The notes beneath the pieces are model-generated. The model searched no databases. It saw only the letters and a program-made list of their open reading frames with translations, and had not been told where the DNA came from. DNA of 64,000 nt, from assembly GCF_000968685.2 (NCBI RefSeq), contig NZ_LAKD02000001.1, forward strand, positions 1 through 64,000. Direction: 5' to 3'. This DNA is from Streptomyces antioxidans (GTDB lineage Bacteria; Actinomycetota; Actinomycetes; Streptomycetales; Streptomycetaceae). The number at the start of each line of letters is the position of its first letter. Position 1 is the first letter of the stretch. This document shows, piece after piece, positions 1 through 7,942 of this stretch. The translations under genes and the position numbers were made by a program.

Positions 1-24
1 GGCCAACCCAGACATCGGACTCAT

Positions 25-945
25 TCATCTAGGCGCGGCCACCGTCTCGCACAGCGACTCCAGGGCGTCCCGCGCCGGGCAGTCGGGCAGCGGCGACAGG
101 GCCGCGCGGGCCGCGTCGGCCTGACGGGCGGTCTCCTCGCGGGCCCGGTCCAGGACCGGATGGGTGCGCAGCCGCGCCACCGCCGCCGCGTACCCCGCCC
201 GCTCGACGGGCCCGGTGAGCAGGTCGTACAGCTCCCGGTCCGCGTCCCGGGCCAGCAGCAGGACGGGCAGGGTGGGGCGGCGGCCGGTGGGGGTCGCCAC
301 CTCGTCGGCGAGATGGCTCGCCACGCCCAGCCGTTCGCCGTACCGCGCGAGGGCGTCCTCGACGCCCGGGTCCGCCCCCGCGGCCAGCGCGCCCAGCCGT
401 CCGGAGACGGCGGTCAGCGCGCCGGTCCGGCTCGCCAGCACGTCCAGATGGTGCTCGACGGGGTCGCGCCCTTCGCGCGGTCCGGTCGTCTCCAGGATCT
501 GCCCGGTGACCTGCCGCCGGAACGCCTGGGCCTGGATCCGTACGGCCTCAGGGCCCAGGTCGGCCAGGATGTGCGAGGCGCGGGCGAAGAGGAAGTCACC
601 GATGAGCACCGCCACCGTGTTGTCCCAGTTGGCGTCCGGGCGCGGGGCGTCGCGCCGTACGGCCGCCTCGTCCCGTACGTCGTCGTGGTAGTGGATGGCC
701 AGATGGGTCAGTTCGACGACCACGGCGGCGGGCAGTACGCCCGGGGCGCCGGGGTCGCCGAACCGCGCCGCCAGCAGCACCAGCAGTGGCCGGAGCCGCC
801 GCCCGGCCATGCGCGTCAGCTCCCGCGCGGCCTCGGTGATGAAGGGCACATCGCTCTTGGTGGCCCGCAACAGGCCCTCTTCCACCGCCGCTTGACCGGC
901 CCGGAGGCCGTCCGCCAGCGCGTGGTCCCGCACGGTCGGCTGCAT
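25..945 (-). CDS. Polyprenyl synthetase family protein, second Asp-rich motif degenerate
   Basis: This 306-residue protein has the trans-isoprenyl diphosphate synthase fold. The first Asp-rich motif is intact (HDDVRDEAAVRR, Asp88, Asp89, Asp92), followed by the typical NTVAVLIGDFLFARAS helix. In active enzymes the second motif reads roughly DDxxD followed by a Lys/Gly loop. Here only LADEVATPTGRRPTLP remains (Asp214-Glu215), so the second aspartates and about 14 residues are missing. That suggests a weakly active or non-catalytic subunit, or an altered activity. The ATG at 945 has no obvious ribosome site. The gene stands alone on the minus strand, 77 bases beyond the kinase stop at 1022. The fold call is firm; the enzymatic product is unknown. 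Confidence 0.8.
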   Translation of the reverse strand: MQPTVRDHALADGLRAGQAAVEEGLLRATKSDVPFITEAARELTRMAGRRLRPLLVLLAARFGDPGAPGVLPAAVVVELTHLAIHYHDDVRDEAAVRRDAPRPDANWDNTVAVLIGDFLFARASHILADLGPEAVRIQAQAFRRQVTGQILETTGPREGRDPVEHHLDVLASRTGALTAVSGRLGALAAGADPGVEDALARYGERLGVASHLADEVATPTGRRPTLPVLLLARDADRELYDLLTGPVERAGYAAAVARLRTHPVLDRAREETARQADAARAALSPLPDCPARDALESLCETVAAPR

Positions 946-1021
946 GGACAGAAATGTCTCATATGTCTTTGGCGAGTGGTCCCAGGTGTCTTCGGTGAGT
1001 GGTCTCGGGAGGGAGGGCGGA

Positions 1022-3040
1022 TCAGGGGTTTGGCGTGGCCGGGATCCTGGCCCGGATGCGACTTCCCTGCCCGGGGCGGCTGTCCACGTTGAGCGTGCCG
1101 CCCACCTCGCGGGCCCGTTCCCGCATGGAGAGCAGGCCGAGATGGCCGGGGAAGGAGCCTTTGCAGTCGAAGCCCACGCCGTCGTCGGCGACCGTCAGGG
1201 TCACCGCGCCCGGTTCGTTGAGCAGATGGAGCCGTACGTTCCGGGCCTGCGAATGCTTGGCGACGTTGTGCAGCGACTCCTGGGCGATCCGGTACAGGGC
1301 GTGCTTGGCCTCCGGTGTGGTCTCCGGTTCGGCGTCCAGCCTCGCCTCGGTGGCGATTCCGTACCGGGCCCGGAGCGCCTCGATGTGCTGGTTGAGCGCG
1401 GCGACCAGACCCTCGGTCTCCAGCGATTCGGGCCGCAGTCGGCACAGCAGGGTCCGGGTCTCGGCGATCGCGGCGTCCGCGAGCCGCCGTATGTACTCGA
1501 TGGGCTCGGCGAGTTCGGCCAGCTCGGCGAGGTCCACGACCTCCCCGGCGGTCCCGTGCCCGGCCACCGGACCGACCCCGCCCGGCGCCGCCGCGTGACC
1601 CGCCGCCTCGGCCCGGCCCTCCACCGGCTCCGCGCTGTCGATGTCGCGTTCCAGCATCTCGCGGGCGGTACGGGCGCCCAGCGCGATGCCGTAGAGCGCC
1701 TGTGAGACCGAGTCATGGAGCTCGCGCGAGATGCGATGCCGCTCCTCATGGACGGCCCTGTCCTGGGTGGCCGCCCGCTGCCGGTCGCTCTCCACCGCGC
1801 AGGACGCATGCCCCGCGATCACTTCCAGGAGGGTGATGTCCGCCTCGCCGGGGTCGCGGCCGGGCGGGAAGTGGCAGCACATCGCGCCGATCGCGGTGGA
1901 TTCGCGCAGCAGCGGCCAGGCGGCCACCGCACCGCGCGCGGGGCCCTCGCCGTCCGCGCCGGTACGGCCGCCGCCGTGGATGACGGGCGCGGCCCCGCCG
2001 ATCGCCTCCAGCGCCGGTTTACGTGACGGCGGGGTGTGGCCGTGGCCGCCGCCGACCAGGCGCAGATTCGCCGAGGGGCCGGGCTCCAGCAGATAGACCG
2101 TGCAGCTCGCGGCGCCGGTACGGGCCACCGCGCCCGCGGCCAGGGAGTCCAGGGTCCGCCGTACGGAGGGGGCGGAGGAACGGGGGAACACCGAGCCGTC
2201 GGACGAGCCCCACGGCGAACCGGAGGGCCCGGCGCGCCCCGGAGTGCCCGTGGCCCCAGCGGCCCTGGCGAACCCCGTAGCCCCTGAGGCCCCGGCGAAC
2301 CCCGAAGCCCGCGAGGACCCCGCAGCCCCCGGCGCCCCGGCGAATCCCGAAGTCCCCGCGACTCCCGGCACCCCCGCGACTCCCGAAACCTCCGGAAGCC
2401 CGGGCGACCCCGAGGACGGGCCCCCGGAGCCGTTGGTGCCCGGCCCGGCCGCCGCCGACGCCAGCCGCCGCAGATGCTCCCGGTGCCGGATCTGGGCGAC
2501 CGCGTGTCCCCCGGCCGCCGCGAAGAGTCCCACGGTGCTCACATCGGCGTGGGTGAGACGGCGCCCGCCGCCGCGGTTCGCCACCTCGATCACCCCCACC
2601 GGGTGGCCGCGCACCAGCAGCGGCACGTCCAGCACCGAGGCCGGGACCGCGTGCCGGGGGGCCCGGCCGCGCACGCGCGGCCGCCGTTCGCCGCCGGAGC
2701 CCGAGCCGGACCCGGAGCCAGGGTCAGAGCCTGAGACGGTGGGCCGTCCGGCGCGGATCGCCTGGCGGGCCGGGGAGGAGCCGCCGGGCGTCAGCGGTCC
2801 GCTCGGCGCGGTCCACGGGGCGCCGTCGGTGGCCCGTATCGTCAGGACGTCGCCCGGCTCCAGCACCATCACCCGGGCCATGTCCGCGCCCAGGAGCTCC
2901 CGCACCCGGCGGGCGATCAGCCGGAGCGTGGCGTCGGCGGTCTCGCCCGCCAGGATGTGTTGGGTGACCTCGGCGAGCGCGGTGGCGCTCCGCCTCCGCC
3001 GGGTCGGGGTCCACCGTGTACTGATCACGCCGACCACCAC
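1022..3040 (-). CDS. GAF-domain sensor histidine kinase with collagen-like linker
   Basis: This 672-residue cytoplasmic kinase is of the NarL/DevS type. GAF domain 1 spans about residues 20-185 and GAF domain 2 about 290-420. The HisKA_3 dimerisation helix carries the phospho-acceptor His442 in RISRELHDSVSQ. The ATPase domain follows, with N-box QESLHNVAKH and DDGVGF. A low-complexity insert of Gly-X-Y triplets (about residues 211-280) separates the GAF domains, which is unusual. A second Gly/Ser run (105-118) lies inside GAF1. The gene follows its response regulator. The GTG at 3040 overlaps the regulator stop, and a GTG at 3028 making a GTGA overlap is an equally possible start. It is likely the cognate kinase of the regulator at 3025-3723. 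Confidence 0.88.
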   Translation of the reverse strand: MVVGVISTRWTPTRRRRSATALAEVTQHILAGETADATLRLIARRVRELLGADMARVMVLEPGDVLTIRATDGAPWTAPSGPLTPGGSSPARQAIRAGRPTVSGSDPGSGSGSGSGGERRPRVRGRAPRHAVPASVLDVPLLVRGHPVGVIEVANRGGGRRLTHADVSTVGLFAAAGGHAVAQIRHREHLRRLASAAAGPGTNGSGGPSSGSPGLPEVSGVAGVPGVAGTSGFAGAPGAAGSSRASGFAGASGATGFARAAGATGTPGRAGPSGSPWGSSDGSVFPRSSAPSVRRTLDSLAAGAVARTGAASCTVYLLEPGPSANLRLVGGGHGHTPPSRKPALEAIGGAAPVIHGGGRTGADGEGPARGAVAAWPLLRESTAIGAMCCHFPPGRDPGEADITLLEVIAGHASCAVESDRQRAATQDRAVHEERHRISRELHDSVSQALYGIALGARTAREMLERDIDSAEPVEGRAEAAGHAAAPGGVGPVAGHGTAGEVVDLAELAELAEPIEYIRRLADAAIAETRTLLCRLRPESLETEGLVAALNQHIEALRARYGIATEARLDAEPETTPEAKHALYRIAQESLHNVAKHSQARNVRLHLLNEPGAVTLTVADDGVGFDCKGSFPGHLGLLSMRERAREVGGTLNVDSRPGQGSRIRARIPATPNP

Positions 3041-3723
3041 TGCTCCCTCGTCGTCGACTCCACTGCTTCCGGAGGCGTGAGCTCACCCGCGGGCACCAGG
3101 CCGGACTGCACCGCGTAGACCGCCGCCTGGGTCCGGCTGTGCACCCCGAGCTTGGTCAGGATGTGGCTCACATACGTCTTCACCGTCTGCTGGCCGATCC
3201 GCAGATCGTGCGCGATCTCCTTGTTGGCCTTGCCGCGCGCCAGCATGGTCAGCACCTCGGTCTCCCGCTCGGTGAGCTGTTCCGGGCCACTGGGCTCCCT
3301 GACCTGGCCCATCAGCCGGGAGATCGCGGCGGGGGAGACATGGATCTGGCCCGCGGCCGCGGCCTTCACCGCGTTGCGGAGGTCGTCGGCCTCGGCGTTC
3401 TTCAGCAGGAAGCCGATGGCCCCGGCCCGGACCGCGCCCATGACCATGGCGTCGTCGAGCGAGCTGGTCAGCGCCACCACCTCGACCTCGGGGAGGTCCT
3501 GGCGGATCTCCGCCGTGGCCGATACGCCGTCCATCACCGGCATCAGCAGGTCCATCAGGACGACGTCGGGACACAGCTCCCGGGCCAGCCGCACGGCTTC
3601 CCGGCCGTTGGTCGTCTCGCCGACCACCTTGATGTCGTTGTCGAGGCCAAGGATCATGCGCAGGCCCTGCCGGACCACCGCATGGTCGTCTGCGATCAGC
3701 ACGCGAAGCGCCACTTGGTTCAC
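3025..3723 (-). CDS. NarL/LuxR-family response regulator
   Basis: This 232-residue regulator has an N-terminal receiver (ADDHAVVRQG acidic pocket, phospho-acceptor Asp in VVLMDLLMP, conserved Lys in GFLLKNA). A C-terminal LuxR helix-turn-helix follows (LTEREtEVL to QTVKTYVSHILTKLGV). The start is taken as the GTG of VNQVALRVLIADDH because its GTGA overlaps the stop of the PAP2 gene, a classic translational coupling; longer upstream frames lack homology. It sits between PAP2 and the GAF kinase, so the three genes probably form one transcript. It is expected to be phosphorylated by the kinase at 1022-3040. The input signal and target genes cannot be read from sequence. Confidence 0.9.
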   Translation of the reverse strand: MNQVALRVLIADDHAVVRQGLRMILGLDNDIKVVGETTNGREAVRLARELCPDVVLMDLLMPVMDGVSATAEIRQDLPEVEVVALTSSLDDAMVMGAVRAGAIGFLLKNAEADDLRNAVKAAAAGQIHVSPAAISRLMGQVREPSGPEQLTERETEVLTMLARGKANKEIAHDLRIGQQTVKTYVSHILTKLGVHSRTQAAVYAVQSGLVPAGELTPPEAVESTTREQWWSA

Positions 3724-4421
3724 CTGCCCATGAAGTATCCCGCCGCACGAGCGGAGACATACGCGGAAAAGGTCGCGATCAGCGGTTCGAAGAGGGGGAG
3801 GGCCAGCAGGACGAGGACGCCCGCCGTCCATCCGGCCAGGACGTCACTCACCCAGTGGGTGCCCAGATAGAGGGTGGTCAGACCGATGCCGACGGCCATC
3901 ACGCAGGCGACCAGCGCGCAGCTCCGCCGGTGGTGCCCGGCGAGATAGGCGAGGGTGCCCCAGACGACGACGGCGTTGGCGGCGTGGCCCGAGGGGAAGA
4001 CCAGACCGCCGTGGAAGAGCTCGGCGGACCCGGGGGTCCGGGCGTCGTACGGGCCCAGCCGCCCGGTGAGGAGTTTGACGGCGCCGACGCTCACATTGAG
4101 CAGCAGCAGCGCCACGCCCAGGACCAGCGGCGGACGCGGGCTCCGGGTCCGGACGGCGCGCCAGACGGCCCAGGCCAGGGCGGCCAGGGCGGTGGGGCCG
4201 CGCTGGCCCATGATGACGAAGGCGTCCAGCACCGGCCGGATCCGCGGCCACTGTTCGTACGGTTTGAACAGGGCCACCTGCCAGTCGAGCCGGACCAGCT
4301 GCGAGCCGGTGGTCACGGCCGTGAGGACCGCCGCGTAACAGGCGGCGGCCAGCAGGAAGGCGATCGTATGCCCGCGGCTCAGCGGGCATCGGATCCGTCC
4401 AGTCCATTCAGGGACGCGCAT
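3720..4421 (-). CDS. PAP2-family membrane phosphatase
   Basis: This membrane protein of about 233 residues belongs to the phosphatidic acid phosphatase type 2 family, which dephosphorylates lipid phosphates such as undecaprenyl diphosphate or phosphatidate at the outer face. Signature blocks are KLLTGRLGP (loose KX6RP), FPSGHAAN (motif 2 with catalytic His) and LYLGTHWVSDVLAG (motif 3 His and Asp). About five or six hydrophobic helices are visible. The start is set at MRVPEWTGR because the upstream in-frame stretch is unstructured and Arg/Gly-rich, but no clear ribosome site precedes it. The gene overlaps the downstream regulator by GTGA, so its product may create or respond to the signal sensed by that two-component pair (inference). 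Confidence 0.8.
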   Translation of the reverse strand: MRVPEWTGRIRCPLSRGHTIAFLLAAACYAAVLTAVTTGSQLVRLDWQVALFKPYEQWPRIRPVLDAFVIMGQRGPTALAALAWAVWRAVRTRSPRPPLVLGVALLLLNVSVGAVKLLTGRLGPYDARTPGSAELFHGGLVFPSGHAANAVVVWGTLAYLAGHHRRSCALVACVMAVGIGLTTLYLGTHWVSDVLAGWTAGVLVLLALPLFEPLIATFSAYVSARAAGYFMGR

Positions 4422-4697
4422 GAGGAGGGAACCCGTCTCGGTAGCTCCGCGATTCCATCTGAAGGGGGATTTATCACCCCATTCGGCCCCGGGCCGTGTT
4501 GCCCATGGCCCCCGACTGCCTCGCGCCAGGTGGTCCCGCCCCCATCCGTACGGGCCCATCCAGCCGCACCCGTCCAGGCGGCCCCGTACGGCGAGCGGCC
4601 CGACCCCCGTACGGTGACCCGCACAACGCAAACGGCCCCCGCATCAGAGGGGCCACCGCCGTACCGAAGGCGGACACGGGTCAGTTCGGCCCGGCAC
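4422..4697. other. Intergenic region between two regulator operons
   Basis: This stretch of about 276 bases has no convincing gene. A short GGCCCC/GGGGCC hairpin at 4634-4654, with an 8- to 9-base loop, lies just past the stop of the minus-strand regulator at 4698 and could be a weak terminator without a good U-tract. The rest must hold the promoter of the PAP2 operon. No clear -35/-10 pair was recognised. Confidence 0.4.
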
Positions 4698-5387
4698 TCA
4701 CTCCTCCGGCCCCTCCGGCTGCGCGGGCTTGAAGCCGAATTCGGCGGCCTTCGCGACCGCCTCCAGCTGCGAGCGCGCCTCCAGCTTCTCCAGGATCCTG
4801 CGCACATGGGTGCGCACCGTGGCGTAGCTGATGCTCAGCCGCTCGGCGACCGCCCGGTTGTCCAGGCCCTGGCTCATCAGGGTGAGGATCTCCTGCTCGC
4901 GCGGGGTCAGGCTCTCCAGGCGTTCGGTCTGCTCGGCGGTGGACCGCGCGTCCTCGCGGTTGCGTGCCAGCACCTCCACCAGCGTGCTGGCCGGGATGAG
5001 GGTCTCGCCCTCGGCGGCCGAGCGGATGGCGGCCGCTATCTCGTCGCCGCTCGCCGACTTCAGCAGATAGCCGCAGGCGCCCGCCTCCACGGCGGCCAGC
5101 AGCGCCGAGTCGCTGGCGTCGGCGCTGAGGATCACGATGGCGACGGACGGGTCATGGGCCCGGATGCCCCCGGCCGCGTCGGCCCCGGTGCCGTCGGGCA
5201 GCCGGAAGTCGACCAGCGCCACATCGGGCTTCAGCTCCCTGGCCATGGGCACGGTCTCGGCGACCGAGTCGGCCCAGCCGACCACCGTCAGATCCCCGTA
5301 CTCGGCCAGCAGGGCCCACAGCCCCTCGGCCACCACCCGGTGGTCCTCGACGATCAGCACCTTCGTCAATTCGGGAGGTGCGGTCAC
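4698..5387 (-). CDS. NarL/LuxR-family response regulator
   Basis: This 229-residue regulator has a receiver domain (LIVEDHRVV acidic pocket, phospho-acceptor Asp60 in VALVDFRLPDG, Lys in GYLLKSA) and a C-terminal LuxR helix-turn-helix (LTPREQEILTLMSQGLDNRAV onward). The GTG start forms a GTGA overlap with the stop of the upstream REC-PAS-PAS kinase, so the two are translationally coupled and are almost certainly a cognate pair. It ends with a Pro/Glu-rich tail. Targets are unknown. Confidence 0.9.
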   Translation of the reverse strand: MTAPPELTKVLIVEDHRVVAEGLWALLAEYGDLTVVGWADSVAETVPMARELKPDVALVDFRLPDGTGADAAGGIRAHDPSVAIVILSADASDSALLAAVEAGACGYLLKSASGDEIAAAIRSAAEGETLIPASTLVEVLARNREDARSTAEQTERLESLTPREQEILTLMSQGLDNRAVAERLSISYATVRTHVRRILEKLEARSQLEAVAKAAEFGFKPAQPEGPEE

Positions 5388-7318
5388 GGCTGCGGGTCCC
5401 CTTCGGGGGAGTCGGGGGAGTCAGGGGTACCGGGGGAGCCAGGGGTGGCGAGCGGCGCGTCCGGGGGAGCGCCGAGCGGCACCCAGAACTCCACGGTGGT
5501 TCCGGAGCCCGGTTCGCTCTCGATCCGGCACCAGCCGCCCGCGATCTGGGCCCGCTCCTGGATCAGGGAGAGCCCGAGGTGGCCGGGGCGGGACTCCACT
5601 TCGAGCGGGTTGTAGCCCTCGCCGTCGTCGACGATCCGCACCAGGCAGCCGTCGTCGAGCCCGAGCAGCTGCACATGGACCGTCTTGGCGTGGGCGTGCT
5701 TGCGCACGTTCACCAGGGCTTCCTGAGCGGTCCGGTAGATCAGCGCCATCGTCTCGGCCGGGGGGTGGGCGGTTAGCCGGTCCTCCAGCCGGTAGGTGAC
5801 GCCGGTCTCGGTGCGTATCTGCTCCAGCAGTCCGCGCAGCGCCCCGGCCAGGCAGCCGTGCTCCAGGCTGGACGGCCGCAGATCGAAGATCAGCTGGCGC
5901 AGCCTGCTGAGCGAGAGCTTCAGGGTCTCGTCCAGCTTGTCCATCACCCGCTGCTCATCCGGGTCGCGCAGCCGTCGGCGCAGCTGCTGGAGGCGGAGGC
6001 TGGCGGCGGTGATCACCTGGATGGTGTCGTCGTGGATGTCGGCGGCGATCCGGCCGCGCTCGGCTTCCTGGGCGTGCACCAGATGGCTGAGCAGTGCCTG
6101 GCGGTCGCGGTCGGTGACCTCGAGCAGCTCCAGGCTGCGCTCCAGGACGAACTGGGCGCGCTGCACCTCGGTGATGTCCCGGACGGTCAGGACGGTGAGC
6201 AGGCCCTCCTCCGTGCGCAGCGGGCTGATGCTGACGTCGGCGGGGAACTGCTTGGCGTCGCTGCGCCGCCCGACCAGCTCCATGCTGTGGCCGACCGGCT
6301 CCTCCAGGCTGTCGTCCCATTCGCGCAGCGAGACGGTGAGCGGCTGGTCGGGCAGCAGCGCCTCCACGGCCCGGCCGATCAGATGGTCGCGGTCGTGGCC
6401 GAAGAGCGCCTCGGTGCGGTGGTTGGCCGCCTGGATCCGGCCGCTGGTGTCCACGATCAGCATCGCGTCCGGGGAGGACTCGATGAGCTGGCGGAACCGG
6501 CTCTCGGCCGCCCGCAGCTGGCTGAGGTCGGCGACGAAGACCACGCCGCGGGGCTGTCGGCCCTGCAGGTGGCCGCCGCTGAACTGGGCGGGGAACTCGC
6601 CGCCGTCGCGGCGGCGGCCGCTCATCGCGGACGGTGTGGTGAAGACCCGGCCGATCAGCTGCTCGGAGGCGGTGCGGTAGCGCTCGGGGACGAGGTCCCG
6701 CAGCCGCTTGTCGCGCAGCTCCGCCGAGCTGTAGCCGAACATGTGCCGGATGTGGGCGTTGGCGTACTCGATCCGGCCGCGGGGGCCGACCACGAGCACT
6801 CCGCAGGGTGCGTGGCCCAGCAGTTCCAGATACGAGTCCTCCAGGCGGTTGCCGACCAGGTCCTCGAACCGCCAGGAGGCGCGCTCGGCCCGGCGCAGCG
6901 GCTCGGCGCAGTCGGCCAGCAGCTCCGCGGACATGCTGAACTGATCGCGCGCGGCCCGGACGATCGCCTCGAGGATCTCCTCGGCGGGGGTGCCCTTGAC
7001 CAGGTAGCCGCTGGCGCCGACGGCGAGCATGTTCAGCACGGTCTCGCGTTCGCCGTGGGCGGAAAGCGCCACCACCCGGGCCCCGGGGACCTGGTCGCGG
7101 ATGGTCCGTACGCTGCCGGGGGCGTCGCCGCGGGGCATATGGACATCCATGATCACGACCTGCGGGCGGTGGTCCACCGCCGCCCGCACGGCCTGCTCGT
7201 GGTTGATGGCCAGGCCCACCAGCTCCAGGTCCGGATGGGAGTCGATGAGGTCGGCGAGTGCCTCACGGACGGCCGGGTCGTCATCGGCCACCACAACGGC
7301 GATCCGGTTGTCGCCCAT
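5384..7318 (-). CDS. Hybrid REC-PAS-PAS-histidine kinase
   Basis: This 644-residue protein carries a full receiver at its N terminus (VVVADDDPAVREAL, Asp58 in VVIMDVHMP, Lys108 in GYLVKG). PAS domain 1 follows (about 162-265, with YANAHIRHMFGY) and then PAS domain 2 (about 272-385, with IQAANHRTEALFGHDRD). A HisKA_3 helix has His429 in IAADIHDDTIQV, and a HATPase_c domain lies at the C terminus. There are no membrane helices, so it is a soluble sensor. A receiver placed ahead of the sensory domains means its kinase activity may be gated by another phosphodonor. The stop overlaps the start of the partner regulator (GTGA), and the upstream hypothetical gene ends 2 bases before its start. Confidence 0.88.
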   Translation of the reverse strand: MGDNRIAVVVADDDPAVREALADLIDSHPDLELVGLAINHEQAVRAAVDHRPQVVIMDVHMPRGDAPGSVRTIRDQVPGARVVALSAHGERETVLNMLAVGASGYLVKGTPAEEILEAIVRAARDQFSMSAELLADCAEPLRRAERASWRFEDLVGNRLEDSYLELLGHAPCGVLVVGPRGRIEYANAHIRHMFGYSSAELRDKRLRDLVPERYRTASEQLIGRVFTTPSAMSGRRRDGGEFPAQFSGGHLQGRQPRGVVFVADLSQLRAAESRFRQLIESSPDAMLIVDTSGRIQAANHRTEALFGHDRDHLIGRAVEALLPDQPLTVSLREWDDSLEEPVGHSMELVGRRSDAKQFPADVSISPLRTEEGLLTVLTVRDITEVQRAQFVLERSLELLEVTDRDRQALLSHLVHAQEAERGRIAADIHDDTIQVITAASLRLQQLRRRLRDPDEQRVMDKLDETLKLSLSRLRQLIFDLRPSSLEHGCLAGALRGLLEQIRTETGVTYRLEDRLTAHPPAETMALIYRTAQEALVNVRKHAHAKTVHVQLLGLDDGCLVRIVDDGEGYNPLEVESRPGHLGLSLIQERAQIAGGWCRIESEPGSGTTVEFWVPLGAPPDAPLATPGSPGTPDSPDSPEGDPQP

Positions 7319-7320
7319 CG

Positions 7321-7752
7321 CTACCCACCTCCCTTGAGGACGGCACCCTGCAGCTCGCGGGGCTCGAATTCATCGCGCCGGCAGTGCGCCAGCGACGGCA
7401 TGACCGCGGCCAGCGGCGCGACCAGCACGTTGTAGTGGCTTCCGATGCGGTCGCAGACGGCGACCGCGGTCGCGGCGTCCCAGACCGCGGCCCAGAAGGC
7501 CCAGTCGTGTTTCTTGTGGTTCCGGGCGGCGTCCAGCGCGGCCCGGCGCGCCACCGAGGCGGCGACCAGGATCCGGTACCGCTCCTCTGGTGTGGTGGTG
7601 CGGTGGACCACCGCCCAGCCCTCGGCGCGGGTCTGGCTGGAGGTCTGCTTCCACAGATCGGCCACCCGGTCGATCTCCTCCGGGGAGAGGTCCTCGATAT
7701 GGGTCAGGAATTGTAGGACTCTTCGTGAGTTAGGGCCGAAAATTACGCTCAT
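7321..7752 (-). CDS. Conserved hypothetical protein, first gene of a kinase operon
   Basis: This 143-residue soluble, mostly helical protein was not recognised as a known family. It starts MSVIFGPNSRRVLQFLTHIEDLSPEEIDRV... (ATG at 7752), preceded by a CTGGAG ribosome site at a good distance. The central region is Ala/Trp-rich (WAFWAAVWDAATAVAV), and two Cys and several His occur late in the chain. It lies directly upstream of the REC-PAS-PAS kinase with no gap, so it is probably co-transcribed and may be an accessory to that sensor. In-frame codons upstream of the chosen ATG give an Arg/Pro-rich stretch that looks non-coding. Confidence 0.7.
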   Translation of the reverse strand: MSVIFGPNSRRVLQFLTHIEDLSPEEIDRVADLWKQTSSQTRAEGWAVVHRTTTPEERYRILVAASVARRAALDAARNHKKHDWAFWAAVWDAATAVAVCDRIGSHYNVLVAPLAAVMPSLAHCRRDEFEPRELQGAVLKGGG

Positions 7753-7942
7753 AGGACACTCCAGGACGCATGGTACATCTACGGAACTGGTGAGCCGCCC
7801 GGGTGAGCCGCCCCGCGGCCGTCGGCGGCCGGTCGCTCCCTGGAACGTGGGCCCGTTTCCCCGCCGTGTCCGTCGCCCTCCGCCGCTCTCCGGCGGTCGG
7901 CCCGGCCCGGCCCACGTTCTCCTTCGGCGCCACTCGCGGTCC
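7753..7942. other. Intergenic region with no recognised element
   Basis: These 190 bases between the Ig-repeat surface protein gene and the hypothetical kinase-operon gene contain no supported gene. The promoter of the 7321-7752 operon and the end of the glycan operon transcript should lie here. No strong terminator was recognised. Confidence 0.3.
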
